A DNA stretch of 64,000 bases from Halosimplex carlsbadense 2-9-1. GTDB lineage: Archaea > Halobacteriota > Halobacteria > Halobacteriales > Haloarculaceae. The stretch covers positions 1-64,000 of the forward strand of contig NZ_AOIU01000034.1 of NCBI RefSeq assembly GCF_000337455.1, read 5' to 3'. The notes beneath the pieces were generated by a model, which was not told the origin of the DNA, searched no databases, and saw only the letters and a list, made by a program, of their open reading frames with translations. Position numbers and translations under genes: made by a program. This document shows positions 26,583-36,529 of this stretch, in pieces. Numbering within the stretch: the stretch's first letter is position 1; each line of letters begins with the position of its first letter.

Positions 26583-27214
26583 CACTCGATCACCTCGCGC
26601 TTCTCCCAGGTCTCCTGGGGGACGCGGGCCTCGGCGGTGTTCTGGAGCGCGTTGAACGTCGCCTTCGCGAAGTTCACCGTCGTGCGCGTGTTGCCCGACG
26701 AGCGCGTCCAGATGTCCTCGATGCCAGCGAGTTCGAGCACGTGGCGGACCGTCTCCCCGCCCGCGAGCCCGAGCCCGCGCGGCGCGGGCTGCAGTTCGAC
26801 CTCGACGCTCCCGGCCTTGCCGGTCGTCCGGAGCGCGACGGTGTGGGCGCGCCCACAGCCACACTCCCAGGACCCGCAGCCCCGCGAGACGTCGATGAGG
26901 TTCAGCTTCGCCACCTCGATGGCCTTCTGGATGGCGCCGCCGACCTGGTCGTCCCGACCCTCCGCGTAGCCGACGAGGCCGTCGCGGTTGCCCACGACGA
27001 CCACGCAGCGGAACTTCACGCGGCGGCCCGAGTCGGTCATCCGCTGGACCATGTTGATGTCGAGCACCTCGTCCTCGAGTCCGGGGACGAGCTGGTCGAC
27101 GATCTCCGGTTCCTTGAGCGGCAGGCCGGAGTTGAGGGCGTCCTGCATCGAGTCGATCTCGCCCTCGGCGACCGCGTGGCCGAGCCGTGTCCGCGGCTCC
27201 CAGCCGCTACTCAT
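26582..27214 (-). CDS. rps5: Ribosomal protein uS5
   Basis: A 210-residue small-subunit protein. It has the S5 double-stranded-RNA-binding domain ([22 protein letters not shown]), the Cys-containing archaeal insert [16 protein letters not shown], and the C-terminal S5 domain ([37 protein letters not shown]). It sits near the decoding centre and helps accuracy. It overlaps L18 by 4 bases and L30 by 1 base. Confidence 0.96.
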   Translation of the reverse strand: MSSGWEPRTRLGHAVAEGEIDSMQDALNSGLPLKEPEIVDQLVPGLEDEVLDINMVQRMTDSGRRVKFRCVVVVGNRDGLVGYAEGRDDQVGGAIQKAIEVAKLNLIDVSRGCGSWECGCGRAHTVALRTTGKAGSVEVELQPAPRGLGLAGGETVRHVLELAGIEDIWTRSSGNTRTTVNFAKATFNALQNTAEARVPQETWEKREVIE

Positions 27215-27771
27215 AGTTCATCCGCCTCCAGCAGTGTTTCTCGCATGTCGTCGAAGTGCTCCGGTAGGTCTGTTGCGTCGAAGTCCCCGCCGTAGAGCCC
27301 GTCGTCGAGCTGCTCGGCGTACTCGGCGATGTGCTCGCCGCGCGTGCGCGACCAGTCGGCCAGCACGCTGTCGTTGTGGGGAACGTCGAGTCCGGCGTCG
27401 ATTGCGCCTTCCTGTACCGCGAATACTTTGCTACCCGGTGTCGGGGAGTTGAGACCGATGTCGAGGACGGCCTCGTCGAGGCCGGCTTCGACCGCGCGCA
27501 GTCCCGCGAGGACGCCGGTCAGGTACGCCGCGGGCATGTTGCCCGTCGGCGCTTCCCAGCCGTACTCCTCGAGGTCGCTCGAATGCGCGCTCGTAACTGT
27601 CTCGTCGCCCTCGGCTCCGGTGATGATCAGCTGCGCCGTGACGTGCCGGTTGCTCTTTCGAGCGACCAGGCGCGGTTTGCCGGATTTCAGCAGGCGCAAC
27701 CTCTGATGGTAATCGGTCCGGGCCTCGCGGCGACGCCGCATCGGCACCGTGTAGCGTGGTCCTGTCGCCAT
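27211..27771 (-). CDS. rpl18: Ribosomal protein uL18
   Basis: A 186-residue 5S-rRNA-binding protein of archaeal length. Recognised by [37 protein letters not shown] and the central [17 protein letters not shown]. The acidic C-terminus is typical of halophiles. ATG 27771 overlaps the last base of the L19e stop codon, giving a clear start choice. Confidence 0.96.
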   Translation of the reverse strand: MATGPRYTVPMRRRREARTDYHQRLRLLKSGKPRLVARKSNRHVTAQLIITGAEGDETVTSAHSSDLEEYGWEAPTGNMPAAYLTGVLAGLRAVEAGLDEAVLDIGLNSPTPGSKVFAVQEGAIDAGLDVPHNDSVLADWSRTRGEHIAEYAEQLDDGLYGGDFDATDLPEHFDDMRETLLEADEL

Positions 27772-28208
27772 TAGTTGTCCTCCAGTGTCCGCTCGATGTC
27801 CGCGACGCTGTCGAACTCCCCACCGCTGGCGCGGTCGTAGAGCTCGCGGTAGTGCGACTTCGAGATCTCGCCCGAGTCGCGCAGCTCGCGGAGTTTCGCG
27901 CGCTGTGCGCGGATCTGCGATTCCCATTTCTCCTTCTGGTTCTCGCGGCCGCCCGCGGTCCCCTTCCGGGAGCCCTGGCCCTTCTGATGGCCGTAGGCGC
28001 GTTTCTTCTGGCGCTCGCGGGCGCGACCGCGCGAGTTGCCTTTCGGCGACTCGGCGCGGATAGCGCCCTCGTCGACGAGTTCGCGGATGTCGTCGCGCGT
28101 GATGGCGTCCGCGAGTTCGCCCTGGCGTTCGGGGTCGAGCCAGATCTTGTTCTCGCCGACGTCGAGCACGTCCGACGCCATTCGCTTCTGTGCGCTCAGG
28201 TCAGTCAT
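27771..28208 (-). CDS. rpl19e: Ribosomal protein eL19
   Basis: A 145-residue archaeal/eukaryotic-specific large-subunit protein, [21 protein letters not shown] at the start, [20 protein letters not shown] in the RNA-binding loop and a helical C-terminus ([19 protein letters not shown]). It overlaps L32e by 8 bases and L18 by 1 base, so it is translationally coupled on both sides. Confidence 0.96.
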   Translation of the reverse strand: MTDLSAQKRMASDVLDVGENKIWLDPERQGELADAITRDDIRELVDEGAIRAESPKGNSRGRARERQKKRAYGHQKGQGSRKGTAGGRENQKEKWESQIRAQRAKLRELRDSGEISKSHYRELYDRASGGEFDSVADIERTLEDN

Positions 28209-28950
28209 CGACTTCGACCTCCTCGTAGGTGGGGTTGAGGACCTTGATCTGTCGGTCCTCGGCCTCGTCCTCGATGCGCTCGCGCTTGCGGCCGCCGACC
28301 TTCGAGGCGATGCGGACGGCTTCCGTGTCGCCGTCCACGCCCTCGAGGTCGTCGACGTTGTGGACGCGGACTTCCTCGAAGCCGGAGGGGTGCAGGCCGC
28401 GCACCGCCGTCGGCGTGCGGAAGCCCGCCTGAACGGTGTCGCCCTTGCCCTTGATGCCGATCCGCTGCTTCGAGAGCGTCCCGCGCGGCTTGCGCCACGA
28501 GGTCGAGACGCGCTTTTTCTTGTGGTAGTCCTGCCGGTTGAACTGCGGCATGCTCGTCGTCCGTCGCTCGTCGAGCAGCCGCTCGGTGTTCTCGTCGATG
28601 TCCGGCTCGAAGTCGACCTCGATGCGCGGACGCATCTCGGTCTCGACGTCTTCGGCCGGCTCCTCGGTCTCCTCGGCTTCTTCGGTCTCCTCCTCTTCGA
28701 CCTCCGCCTCGGTCTCCTCGGCGACTTCGAGGCCGCCCACGTCGGCTTTGATGCGGGCCGCCAGGGCGTTGCCCACCACGTCGGCGAGCTCCTCCTGGCT
28801 GGCGCCGCGCACGTCGTCGACGGTGTCGTAACCGGCCTCTTCGAGGTCGGAGGCTCGCGAGGGTCCGACCCCGCTGATGTCCTCCAGCTCCTCGAACTCC
28901 TCGGTCTCGGCGTCGGCCGCCTCCTCGGTGTCTTGGTCGTCGTCTGCCAT
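28201..28950 (-). CDS. rpl32e: Ribosomal protein eL32 with N-terminal helix-hairpin-helix extension
   Basis: A 249-residue protein. The C-terminal 120 residues are the L32e domain ([55 protein letters not shown]). The N-terminal half is a haloarchaeal extension: an HhH-like segment ([19 protein letters not shown], residues 24-42) and then a Glu-rich stretch at about 78-105. The extension is known in haloarchaeal L32e, and its role is unclear. It overlaps L6 by one base. Confidence 0.95.
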   Translation of the reverse strand: MADDDQDTEEAADAETEEFEELEDISGVGPSRASDLEEAGYDTVDDVRGASQEELADVVGNALAARIKADVGGLEVAEETEAEVEEEETEEAEETEEPAEDVETEMRPRIEVDFEPDIDENTERLLDERRTTSMPQFNRQDYHKKKRVSTSWRKPRGTLSKQRIGIKGKGDTVQAGFRTPTAVRGLHPSGFEEVRVHNVDDLEGVDGDTEAVRIASKVGGRKRERIEDEAEDRQIKVLNPTYEEVEVDD

Positions 28951-29486
28951 CAGGCGTCACCTCGTGTCGGCTTCTGTGTAATGTAGACCCCGTCCTGGAA
29001 GATGCGGACGTCCTTGTCCGTGACGCGGGTCAGCTGTTCGATGTCCGCCGCCGTCTGGCCGACCGCTTCCACGTCGGGGCCCGACAGCGTGATCTGTTCC
29101 TCGGAGACGGACACGTCGGTGTCCCCGTGGATCTCGGTGCGGCGCGGCGCGCGCTCACCGAGGAAGTTCTCGATGACGACTTCCTCGCCCTCGACGTCGA
29201 CCTGCATCGGGAAGTGAGAGTAGAAGACTTCCATCTCGTACTCCCAGCCCTCGGTGACGCCGTGGAACATGTTCCGAACGTGGCTCTCGAAGGTCCCCAG
29301 CGTCGACATCGTCTTCGCGTCGTCCTCGTCGCTCTCGATGACGACCGAGCCGTCCTCGACCGTCACGGACACGTCGGGGTACCAGAGCCGTCGGGTCACG
29401 CTCCCGTTAGACCCCTCGACTGTGAGTTCGAGGTGGTCCATCTCGGCGCTCGCCTCGTCTGGAATCTGTAGTTCTGTGCGTGGCAT
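28950..29486 (-). CDS. rpl6: Ribosomal protein uL6
   Basis: A 178-residue large-subunit protein near the GTPase-associated centre, with two homologous beta domains: the first spans [19 protein letters not shown], the second [21 protein letters not shown] with the conserved ERAPRRTEI. Normal length for archaea. It starts 2 bases after the S8 stop codon and its stop overlaps the L32e start. Confidence 0.96.
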   Translation of the reverse strand: MPRTELQIPDEASAEMDHLELTVEGSNGSVTRRLWYPDVSVTVEDGSVVIESDEDDAKTMSTLGTFESHVRNMFHGVTEGWEYEMEVFYSHFPMQVDVEGEEVVIENFLGERAPRRTEIHGDTDVSVSEEQITLSGPDVEAVGQTAADIEQLTRVTDKDVRIFQDGVYITQKPTRGDA

Positions 29487-29488
29487 TG

Positions 29489-29881
29489 TCAGTATACGTA
29501 GGCGATGACCTGGCCACCGATGCCCTCCTCGCGGGCCTCGTAGTGGCTCATGATCCCGTGGCTGGTCGTGACGACGAGCGTCCCGTAGTCACGGGCGGGG
29601 AGGAATCGCTTCTCCCACTTCTCGAACCCGTCGGCCCCAGCGGAGTAGCGGGGCAGGACCGGGCCACATTCGTTGATCGCTCCTTTCAGTTCGACCTCGA
29701 ACTGACCGGCTTTGCCGTCGTCGACGAACTCGAAGCCGTCGATGTACCCGCGGTCGTAGAAGACCTCGAGCACGCTGCCGATCTCGTTCGAGGCGGGTGA
29801 TACCTCGTGGTCGAGATGCCCGACGCTCTCGGCGTTGTCGATGCCCGAGAGCGCGTTGGCGAGTGGGTCGTTTCCTGTCAT
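29489..29881 (-). CDS. rps8: Ribosomal protein uS8
   Basis: A 130-residue 16S-rRNA-binding protein. [18 protein letters not shown] begins the first domain; the C-terminal [24 protein letters not shown] is the family signature. ATG 29881 is chosen because it overlaps the S14 stop by 4 bases and matches the usual archaeal N-terminus; the frame extends 18 codons further upstream inside S14. Confidence 0.96.
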   Translation of the reverse strand: MTGNDPLANALSGIDNAESVGHLDHEVSPASNEIGSVLEVFYDRGYIDGFEFVDDGKAGQFEVELKGAINECGPVLPRYSAGADGFEKWEKRFLPARDYGTLVVTTSHGIMSHYEAREEGIGGQVIAYVY

Positions 29882-30057
29882 GAGTACTTCCTGAAGCCCA
29901 TGCTTCGCGAGATCTCTCGGAAGCACTGGCGACACAGCCAGATGTCGTACTTGCCGACCAGTCCCTGCTCGCGACCGCAGCGCTGACAGGACTCCAGCTG
30001 GCCGGTCCGCTTTGCTACCTGCTCGCCGGTTTCGGGCTCTGATTCGCTCTCGCTCAT
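29878..30057 (-). CDS. rps14: Ribosomal protein uS14, zinc-binding form
   Basis: A 59-residue small-subunit protein. Four cysteines (C24, C27, C42, C45) in CQRCG and CRQC form the zinc site, and the C-terminal [10 protein letters not shown] is the archaeal signature. The first 15 residues are an acidic, Ser-Glu-rich extension common in haloarchaea. It overlaps L5 and S8 by 4 bases each. Confidence 0.95.
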   Translation of the reverse strand: MSESESEPETGEQVAKRTGQLESCQRCGREQGLVGKYDIWLCRQCFREISRSMGFRKYS

Positions 30058-30587
30058 TCGCTCACCTCCACGTCGAACGCCCCCTCGACGAACGCGACCG
30101 CGTCCGCCACGTCCAGCCGGTGGCTCGACGGGATCTGTCGGGACGCCTTGTCTCGCTTCGATACGCGGTAGCCCGGCCGGACCAGGTTGACCGTCACGTC
30201 CAGCCCGTAGATACCGGTGTTGGGGTCGTACTCCTGGCTCGGGAAGTCGGTGTGTTCCTCGACGCCGAAGCTGAAGTTGCCGGTGTCGTCGAACTGCGAC
30301 TCCGAGAGGTCGGCCAGGTCCAGCGCCGTCTCGAGGAACTCGCGTGCGTCCTCGTCGCGCAGCGTGACCTTCGCACCGATGGGGTCGCCCTGGCGGACGC
30401 CGAACTCGCCGACGGTCGCCTGGGCCTGCGTGCGGACGGGCTGTTGCCCGGCCACGTTCTCCAGGATCTCCTCGGCGTCCGCGAGTTCGCGGCCGCCCTC
30501 GCCGACGCCCATGTGGACGACGACCTTCTCGACGCGCGGCTCGCGCATCTCGTGGAAACCGGAGCCGGAGTCGCTCTCCGAGCTCAT
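30054..30587 (-). CDS. rpl5: Ribosomal protein uL5
   Basis: A 177-residue 5S-rRNA-binding protein at the subunit interface. Signatures are [41 protein letters not shown] and the glycine-rich [12 protein letters not shown]. The N-terminus has a short Ser/Asp-rich halophilic extension (SESDSGSG). It overlaps S4e by 4 bases upstream and S14 by 4 bases downstream. Confidence 0.96.
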   Translation of the reverse strand: MSSESDSGSGFHEMREPRVEKVVVHMGVGEGGRELADAEEILENVAGQQPVRTQAQATVGEFGVRQGDPIGAKVTLRDEDAREFLETALDLADLSESQFDDTGNFSFGVEEHTDFPSQEYDPNTGIYGLDVTVNLVRPGYRVSKRDKASRQIPSSHRLDVADAVAFVEGAFDVEVSE

Positions 30588-31351
30588 TCGTCGTCACCTC
30601 CGTCCTCGACGTCGGCCGCGGCCTCCTCGGTCGCGTCCTCGGGGCTCTCGCCCTCGTCGTCGGTGAAGTTCTCGTCGATGACGACGACGTACTCCTCGAC
30701 CGTCTCGAAGCCGTCGTCGCCGTCCTGCTCGACCAGCACGTTGTTGGAGGCGCTGCCGGGCGTGACCTGGATGGTCTCGACCGTGCCGACCTCGCCCGCG
30801 TGGGCGCCGTCGACGGCCGTCACCAGCGCGCCCTCCTCGTACTCGAAGTGGGCGACGATCTCGCCGTCGTCGTTCGAGACGACCACGGAGTCGCCGCCGT
30901 CGTAGGGGGCGCCCTCGTCGACGGTCAGCGTCTGCCCGTCGTGCAGGGTCAGCTGCACGTCCCCGCCGGGGACGTGCTGTTTGTTCACGATCTTGCCAAG
31001 CGCGGAGTCCGCGGCATCGGCGTCGATCGGGGTCAGCGCGAGCCGACCGCCGTCGCCGGGGAACACGCGGTAGTACTCGTCGCGCTCGACGAACGCAAGG
31101 ATGTCGAACATCCCGACCGGACGCTCCTCGTCGGAGACCGCCTTGCCGTTGATCAGGACGCTGTCCTGGTCGAGGGCGTAGCGAGCCTCCTTGCGGGTGT
31201 CCGCGTAGCCGAGTACGTCCCGCAGGACGATGAGCAGGGGAACCCCCGCCTCGCCGTGGGGACCGGCGTCGGCCTTGACGGTGAACGTCTCGGTCTTGCG
31301 CTCGATCGGCCAGCTGTTCGGCACCGAGAGTCGCTTCTGATGCTTCGTCAT
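30584..31351 (-). CDS. rps4e: Ribosomal protein eS4
   Basis: A 255-residue archaeal/eukaryotic protein: N-terminal [19 protein letters not shown], an S4 RNA-binding domain ([20 protein letters not shown]), the central domain ([11 protein letters not shown]) and a KOW motif ([16 protein letters not shown]). The last 40 residues are nearly all acidic, as in other halophile versions. It overlaps L24 by 4 bases. Confidence 0.95.
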   Translation of the reverse strand: MTKHQKRLSVPNSWPIERKTETFTVKADAGPHGEAGVPLLIVLRDVLGYADTRKEARYALDQDSVLINGKAVSDEERPVGMFDILAFVERDEYYRVFPGDGGRLALTPIDADAADSALGKIVNKQHVPGGDVQLTLHDGQTLTVDEGAPYDGGDSVVVSNDDGEIVAHFEYEEGALVTAVDGAHAGEVGTVETIQVTPGSASNNVLVEQDGDDGFETVEEYVVVIDENFTDDEGESPEDATEEAAADVEDGGDDE

Positions 31352-31710
31352 GCGCTGTCCTCCTCAGATTCGAGACGCTCCTGGCGCAGGTCGTCCTCGA
31401 GGGTCAGGTCGGTGACGCGCAGGTTCGAGGCGTCGACCGGACGGGGAACCTCCTCGCCGTCCGCCGCCTCGACTGTCACGTCCTCGACTCTGACCGCGGT
31501 CTCGGAGAGGTCCACGTCGACCACTTCGCCGGTCTCGCCGGCGAAGTCGCCGCGCAGCACCTCGACCGTGTCGCCCTCGTTGACGCGCACGTTTCGCTGC
31601 CCGTACTCGTCACGGAGGTCCTCGGCGAGCGTCGCCCGGACCTTCTCGTGGCGCTCGTGCAGCGGCGCCGCAGCGTCGTCGTTCCGCTGTTTGCGTGGTT
31701 GCTTGCTCAT
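31348..31710 (-). CDS. rpl24: Ribosomal protein uL24
   Basis: A 120-residue large-subunit assembly protein. [20 protein letters not shown] is the archaeal N-terminal extension, followed by the KOW motif around [20 protein letters not shown]. An acidic tail ends EDSA. The start overlaps L14 by 4 bases. Confidence 0.95.
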   Translation of the reverse strand: MSKQPRKQRNDDAAAPLHERHEKVRATLAEDLRDEYGQRNVRVNEGDTVEVLRGDFAGETGEVVDVDLSETAVRVEDVTVEAADGEEVPRPVDASNLRVTDLTLEDDLRQERLESEEDSA

Positions 31711-32105
31711 ACTATCATCGTCGCCGTCGAGGCGACCGATCCGAATCGCTCCGCGACCTCGCGGGCGATGGGTCCTTTCAGTTCGGTACCGCGGGGGTCC
31801 TCGTTGTCGTCGACGACGACCGCCGCGTTGTCCTCGAACTTCACGCGGGTGCCGTCCGGGCGGCGGATCGGCTTGCGCTGGCGGACGACGACCGCCTCCA
31901 GCACCTGCCGCCGCATCTCCGGGGTCCCTTTCGTGACCGAGACGGTGATCTTGTCACCGATACCCGCCTTCGGATGGCGGTTTTTCGCTCCCGAGTAGCC
32001 GGCGATGGAGATGACCTTCAGTTCGCGTGCGCCGGTGTTGTCGGCGCAGTTGATCAGCGAGCCCTTCTCCAGGCCCTGGGTCACGTCTGCCTTCATCGCC
32101 TCCAT
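31707..32105 (-). CDS. rpl14: Ribosomal protein uL14
   Basis: A 132-residue subunit-interface protein: [19 protein letters not shown] and [17 protein letters not shown] are the family blocks, and [18 protein letters not shown] closes the sequence. ATG 32105 overlaps the S17 stop by one base and gives the haloarchaeal [15 protein letters not shown] start; a second ATG three codons in is less likely. Confidence 0.96.
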   Translation of the reverse strand: MEAMKADVTQGLEKGSLINCADNTGARELKVISIAGYSGAKNRHPKAGIGDKITVSVTKGTPEMRRQVLEAVVVRQRKPIRRPDGTRVKFEDNAAVVVDDNEDPRGTELKGPIAREVAERFGSVASTATMIV

Positions 32106-32431
32106 CAGTCGTCACCTCCCTCGCGGGAAACGACCACGTGGCTCTTCGTCTTCGAGAGCGGTCGACACTCCGCAATCGTCACTGTCTCGCCCTCGTCGAG
32201 GTCGAGGCACTCCGGTGCGTGGGCCGGAACACGGCTCCGCCGTTTCATCAGGCGGTCGTATTTCGGCACCGGCACGTCGTACTCTCGCTCGACGACGACG
32301 GTCTTGTCCATGTCTGTCGACGCGACTGTGCCCTCGATCGTCTGCCCGCGGACACTCAGCGTGCCGTGGAACGGGCAGTTATCGTCGTCACAGACCGCGT
32401 CGGGTTCTTGTACGTTCAATCCTAGCGCCAT
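32105..32431 (-). CDS. rps17: Ribosomal protein uS17
   Basis: A 108-residue small-subunit protein with an OB fold. The N-terminus has [10 protein letters not shown], a two-Cys element seen in archaeal S17. [19 protein letters not shown] and [11 protein letters not shown] are the rRNA-binding blocks. It overlaps the RNase P subunit gene by 10 bases, the longest overlap in the operon. Confidence 0.96.
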   Translation of the reverse strand: MALGLNVQEPDAVCDDDNCPFHGTLSVRGQTIEGTVASTDMDKTVVVEREYDVPVPKYDRLMKRRSRVPAHAPECLDLDEGETVTIAECRPLSKTKSHVVVSREGGDD

Positions 32432-32745
32432 TTGCTATCACCAGATTTCTCCGTTCGTCGTGCAGGCCGTGCGACCAGCCTGCGCCCTTCGACGGTGACG
32501 AGCTCGCCCGTGGCGAGCTCGAACTCGAAGGAGGTCCCCGCCTTGGGGACCGTCGCCACCCGAGACGCTCGCTCGCCGGCCCTCGGGCCGGTGGGCTCGC
32601 CGCCCCCGCGCTCGATTCCGAGGGTGTTCGTCGTCTCCGCGACGACGCGGCCCTCGATGTCGAGCAGGTCGGGGTTGTCGCCCGCGCGAACGCGGGCCGA
32701 CAGGCCGACCAGTTCGTGTCTCGTGAGCGTTTCGGGTGTCAGCAT
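32422..32745 (-). CDS. rnp1: RNase P protein component 1 (Rpp29 homologue)
   Basis: A 107-residue protein with the Rpp29/Rnp1 Sm-like barrel: RHELVGLSARVRAGDNPDL, DIEGRVVAETTNTLGIE and the C-terminal GELVTVEGRRLVARPARR. It is part of the archaeal RNase P holoenzyme, which matures tRNA 5' ends, and its place between L29 and S17 is conserved in archaea. A loop of about 20 residues (GGGEPTGPRAGERASRV) is inserted between strands. It starts 2 bases after L29. Confidence 0.93.
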   Translation of the reverse strand: MLTPETLTRHELVGLSARVRAGDNPDLLDIEGRVVAETTNTLGIERGGGEPTGPRAGERASRVATVPKAGTSFEFELATGELVTVEGRRLVARPARRTEKSGDSKWR

Positions 32746-32747
32746 CG

Positions 32748-32963
32748 TTACTCGGACTCCTCGAGGTCGCCTTCTTCTCGCTGGATCGTCTTGATCCGCG
32801 CGATGGCCTTGCGGAGCTCCTTGATGCGACCCGGGTTTTCCGGGGCACCGCCCGCGGCCTTGACTGCTCGGTCGTTCAGGAGTTCCGTCTCGAGCTCTTC
32901 GAGCTCCGACTCCCGCTCGGGGGGCGTCATGTCGCGGATCTCCTCGGTGTAGAGGACGGTCAT
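32748..32963 (-). CDS. rpl29: Ribosomal protein uL29
   Basis: A 71-residue helical protein at the polypeptide exit tunnel. [19 protein letters not shown] and the C-terminal [18 protein letters not shown] give the two-helix hairpin of the family. The insert [10 protein letters not shown] is usual in archaea. It overlaps S3 by 4 bases. Confidence 0.95.
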   Translation of the reverse strand: MTVLYTEEIRDMTPPERESELEELETELLNDRAVKAAGGAPENPGRIKELRKAIARIKTIQREEGDLEESE

Positions 32964-33919
32964 TCGTCGTCACCCTCCTCGCTGTCGGCGTCCGCCTCGG
33001 ACTCGTCGTCCTCGGCGTCTTCCATCTCTTCGACGAGCTCCTCGGCTTCCGCCTCGGTCTCCTCGTCGAGCTCCTCGTCGACGGCCTCGTCGAGGTCCTC
33101 GAGTTCCTCGTCGATGCCGTCGTCGTCGGGCACGTCCACGTCGTCGAACTCCTCGGTCTCCTCGGCGGCCTCTTCGATGACCTCCTCGTCGACGTCGGGC
33201 TCGGCCGACTCGTCGTCGGCCTCGGACTCGGCGACCGGCTCGCCGTCGCCCTCGTCGGGCTCGCCTTCGAGGAGCTCCTCGACGGACTCGTCCTCGACGT
33301 CGGCGACGTAGTCCTCGACTTCCATGTCCTCGTAGACCTCGAAGTCGTCGGGGAGTTCGGCCTCGGGCGGGATGATCTTCACCTGCACGCCGATGGTACC
33401 GAGCTTCATGACCGCGGTGCCGACCCCGTGGTCGACGATGTTCTCGGCCGGCTCACCGTTGTGCTTGATGTACCCGCGGTTGAACTTCTCCACGCGCGAG
33501 CGGGCGCCCGTGACCTTCCCCGAGAGGACGATCTCGGCGCCCTTCGCGCCGGACTCCATGATCCGGTCGATCGTGGTGTGGCCGGCCTTGCGGAAGTACC
33601 AGCCGCGTTCGAGGGCGTTCGCCAGGCGGTCGGCGACGATCCGGGCGTTGAGGTCCGGCTCGTCGACCTCCTGGACGTCGACCTGCGGGTCCTCGAGGTC
33701 GAAGCGCTCCTCGAGCTCCGTCGTGACCTTGCGGATGTTCTTCCCGCCCTTGCCGATGACCATGCCGGGCTTTTCGGCTTTCAGGACGATCTGCGTGCCC
33801 ATCGGGGTCTTGGCGACTTCCATGCCGCCGTAGCCCGCGCGGCCCAGCTCGTCGGCGAAGAACTCGTCGATCTGGGTGCGCTGGAGGCCGTCCTCGATGA
33901 ACTGCTGTTCGTCCGCCAT
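32960..33919 (-). CDS. rps3: Ribosomal protein uS3 with a long acidic C-terminal tail
   Basis: A 319-residue small-subunit protein. The KH domain with [13 protein letters not shown] (residues 54-66) and the C-terminal S3 domain ([36 protein letters not shown]) fill about 200 residues. The remaining 110 are almost entirely Asp and Glu with Ser and Val. Such tails are known on haloarchaeal S3 but this one is long. It overlaps L22 by one base and L29 by 4. Confidence 0.95.
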   Translation of the reverse strand: MADEQQFIEDGLQRTQIDEFFADELGRAGYGGMEVAKTPMGTQIVLKAEKPGMVIGKGGKNIRKVTTELEERFDLEDPQVDVQEVDEPDLNARIVADRLANALERGWYFRKAGHTTIDRIMESGAKGAEIVLSGKVTGARSRVEKFNRGYIKHNGEPAENIVDHGVGTAVMKLGTIGVQVKIIPPEAELPDDFEVYEDMEVEDYVADVEDESVEELLEGEPDEGDGEPVAESEADDESAEPDVDEEVIEEAAEETEEFDDVDVPDDDGIDEELEDLDEAVDEELDEETEAEAEELVEEMEDAEDDESEADADSEEGDDE

Positions 33920-34386
33920 TACTGCTCCTCCTCCGGCTCTTCGAGGATCAACTCGACGTCGACCTGCGGGGAGTTCCAGGGGCTCGCGCGACCCATCGCG
34001 CGGGGCTTGCGGCCCTGGGACTCGCCGACCTTGTGGGCGGCGACGTGCATGATCTCCATGTTCTCGCCGTCGAAACCCTGCTCGTCGGCGTTGCCGACGG
34101 CGTTCTCGAGCAGGTCGAGGAAGCCCTCGCTGGCCTTCTCGGGGTAGCGGCCGGCGTCCCAGCCGTCGATGTCGTTTCGGTGACCGACGCCCGAGTTGTG
34201 CTGGCGGAACGGCACCGACTGCTCTTCGTCGATGACCGCCTGCAGGTACTCGACGGCGTCGGCGGCCGTCTTGCCCTTGATCTCGCGGGCGATGGCCTTG
34301 CTGTGCTTGTGGCTCATCTGACGCTCCCGAAGCATCGCTTTCGCCGTGGTCTCCGGGTCGGCGTCGACTGAGTAGCTGATTCCCAT
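33919..34386 (-). CDS. rpl22: Ribosomal protein uL22
   Basis: A 155-residue exit-tunnel protein of archaeal length. MGISYSVDADPETTAKAML starts the protein, VGHRNDIDGWDAGRYPEKA is the archaeal insert and GRKPRAMGRASPWNSP the tunnel-lining loop. Its stop overlaps the S3 start by one base and its start lies 1 base after the S19 stop. Confidence 0.96.
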   Translation of the reverse strand: MGISYSVDADPETTAKAMLRERQMSHKHSKAIAREIKGKTAADAVEYLQAVIDEEQSVPFRQHNSGVGHRNDIDGWDAGRYPEKASEGFLDLLENAVGNADEQGFDGENMEIMHVAAHKVGESQGRKPRAMGRASPWNSPQVDVELILEEPEEEQ

Positions 34387-34387
34387 G

Positions 34388-34810
34388 TTATTTGAGCGGT
34401 ACGAACTTCGAGGAACGCGTGGCCCCGATGCCGGCCTGGCCGTGCTCGACGGAGTTCCGTGTCAGCTGGAACTCGCCGAGGTAGTGACCGAGCATCTCCG
34501 GCTCGACCTTCACTCGCTCGAAGCTCTGACCGGTGTAGACGGCGAAGGTGATCCCGACCATCTCCGGCACGATCGGCATGTCGCGCAGATGCGTGCGGAT
34601 GGGGTCGTTGGCCGTCTCCTCCTCGCCGGCTTCGCGAGCTTCCTCGAGCAGCTTCTCCTTCTCCACGGAGAGGCCGCGCGTGATACTTCGCCGCTGTCGA
34701 GCGGGCAGCAGTTCCGCGACGTCCTCCAGGCTCAGGTCCTGCAGTTCCTCAAGCGTGTGACCACGGTAGGTGAACTCACCTTCGTGGCCGATCTGGTATT
34801 CCGAACTCAT
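34388..34810 (-). CDS. rps19: Ribosomal protein uS19
   Basis: A 140-residue small-subunit protein of the head region. [18 protein letters not shown] is the archaeal N-terminal part; [18 protein letters not shown] and the C-terminal [17 protein letters not shown] are family blocks. It overlaps L2 by 4 bases. Confidence 0.96.
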   Translation of the reverse strand: MSSEYQIGHEGEFTYRGHTLEELQDLSLEDVAELLPARQRRSITRGLSVEKEKLLEEAREAGEEETANDPIRTHLRDMPIVPEMVGITFAVYTGQSFERVKVEPEMLGHYLGEFQLTRNSVEHGQAGIGATRSSKFVPLK

Positions 34811-35529
34811 TTGTTGCCACCTCGGCCGGTACGGCGCGAGGAGATGTCACCCACCTTCCGGCCCGGCGGGGCGTCCCGCGAGACGGACTTGGGCTTGCCG
34901 GGGTGCTGGCGACCGCCCCCACCGAAGGGGTGGTCGACCGCGTTCATCGCGACACCACGAACGGTCGGGTACTTGGACCCTCGCGATTTCATCTTGTGGT
35001 GTTTGTTGCCGGCCTTGACGAACGGCTTCTCCGTGCGGCCACCGCCGGCCACCACGCCGATCGTCGCTCGGCACTCCGGGTCCAGCCGCTTGGTCTCCCC
35101 CGACGGGAGCGTGACGACCGCGACGTTGCGGTCGTGGGTGAGCAGCTGGGCGTTGACGCCCGATGCGCGGGCGAACTTCCCGCCGTCGCCGGGGTTGGCC
35201 TCGACGTTGCAGACGGGGATCCCCTCGGGGATCTCCGCCAGCGGGAGCGTGTTGCCCGGGGCGATCTCGGCGCTGACGCCGACCTGGATGTGGTCACCGA
35301 CGCCCACGCCCTCGGGGGCGAGGACGAGGCGCTGGTCGCCGTCCTCGAACTCGATGGCCGCGACGGGGGCCGAGCGGGCCGGGTCGTGTTCGATGTCCAC
35401 GACGGTCCCGCCGATCACGTCGCCGTCCTCGACCGTCCGATGCGACAGCTCCGCCTTGTAGCGGTGCGACGGCGCCCGGAACGTCGAGGTGCCGCGACCG
35501 CGTCGTTGTCCCTGGATTCGTCGTCCCAT
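34807..35529 (-). CDS. rpl2: Ribosomal protein uL2
   Basis: A 240-residue large-subunit protein required for subunit association and peptidyl transfer. [17 protein letters not shown] begins it; [19 protein letters not shown] and the catalytic-centre-proximal [18 protein letters not shown] with the conserved His are present. It lies between L23 (2-base gap) and S19 (4-base overlap). Confidence 0.97.
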   Translation of the reverse strand: MGRRIQGQRRGRGTSTFRAPSHRYKAELSHRTVEDGDVIGGTVVDIEHDPARSAPVAAIEFEDGDQRLVLAPEGVGVGDHIQVGVSAEIAPGNTLPLAEIPEGIPVCNVEANPGDGGKFARASGVNAQLLTHDRNVAVVTLPSGETKRLDPECRATIGVVAGGGRTEKPFVKAGNKHHKMKSRGSKYPTVRGVAMNAVDHPFGGGGRQHPGKPKSVSRDAPPGRKVGDISSRRTGRGGNK

Positions 35530-35531
35530 GG

Positions 35532-35786
35532 TCAGAACACCCCAATCCGCGAGGCCACGTCCTCGGCCTCGTCGTCTTCCGAGAGCTCGACGTACGCCTT
35601 CTTCTCGCCGTCGGGCTGGACCTGCGTCGTCACGTTCACGACGGTGACGTCGAACTGCTCGGAGACCGCCTCGGCGATCTCCGGCTTGCTCGCGTCGCCG
35701 GCGACGACGAACTGGAGCTTGTTCTGGAAGTCCAGGTCGTCCATCGCCTTCTCCGTCATGTTCGGGTACTTGATGACCGAATTCAT
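35532..35786 (-). CDS. rpl23: Ribosomal protein uL23
   Basis: An 84-residue protein at the tunnel exit, a docking site for SRP and the translocon. VIKYPNMTEKAMDDLDFQN and KLQFVVAGDASKPEIAEAV are the family blocks. The length is typical for archaea. It overlaps L4 by 4 bases. Confidence 0.96.
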   Translation of the reverse strand: MNSVIKYPNMTEKAMDDLDFQNKLQFVVAGDASKPEIAEAVSEQFDVTVVNVTTQVQPDGEKKAYVELSEDDEAEDVASRIGVF

Positions 35787-36526
35787 CGCTCGGCCACCTC
35801 CGAGACGGCGGATTCAGTCCAGACCGTCAGGCGGCCGGCGTCGCCGCCGGGCGCCAGGTCCTCCGCGTTGACCTCGCGTGCGGTCGTCACGTCCGCGCCC
35901 GCGAGGTTGCGGGCGGCCGTCGAGGGCTCCTCGCTCGTCACGAAGAGGATCGACTTCGCGCGCTGGTACTTGCGCCCGCGGGTCGTCCCGCGGCCGGCGC
36001 GAATCGTCGCCTCGTCGGCGCGCTCGATGTCGGCGTCGACACCGAGGCTTTCGAGCACGTCGACGACTTCCTGAGTCTTCACGAGGTCCTCGAAGTCGTC
36101 GGAGACGACGAGGGGAAGCTCGGCGTCGTCGTCGAAGTCGTGGCCGCGCTCGGCCACCACGTCGGCGTCGGTCGTGGCCGCGATGGCCGACCGGACGCCG
36201 AGCTTCTTCTCTTTCGTGTTGATGTCGAGGCCCTGATCTTTCTCCTCTTTCGGCGGGTGCGCGCGGCGACCGCCGACGGTCTGGGGGACGCGCGCCCCCT
36301 GGCCGTTCTCCCGGGGGACGTGGGCCATGCCGCGGCCGCTCCCCTGGGACTCGGCGGGCGTGCGCATCCCGGCGTAGTCGTCGGCTCCGTAGTCCTGCTT
36401 GCGGTTGGCCTGCGCGGCGTTGACGGCCTGCCGGATCAGGTCCGGGCGGAGGTCCGTCTCGAAGATGTCGGGGAGGTCGACGCTCCCGTCGTCGTCGCCG
36501 TTCAGGTCGCGTACTGTTGCTTCCAT
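35783..36526 (-). CDS. rpl4: Ribosomal protein uL4
   Basis: A 247-residue protein with the tunnel-constriction loop (MRTPAESQGSGRGMAHVPR, VPQTVGGRRAHPPKEEK). In archaea and eukaryotes this is uL4 (L1e type). It is the third gene of the operon after L3, with a 3-base gap to L3 and a 4-base overlap with L23. Confidence 0.96.
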   Translation of the reverse strand: MEATVRDLNGDDDGSVDLPDIFETDLRPDLIRQAVNAAQANRKQDYGADDYAGMRTPAESQGSGRGMAHVPRENGQGARVPQTVGGRRAHPPKEEKDQGLDINTKEKKLGVRSAIAATTDADVVAERGHDFDDDAELPLVVSDDFEDLVKTQEVVDVLESLGVDADIERADEATIRAGRGTTRGRKYQRAKSILFVTSEEPSTAARNLAGADVTTAREVNAEDLAPGGDAGRLTVWTESAVSEVAER

Positions 36527-36529
36527 ACG

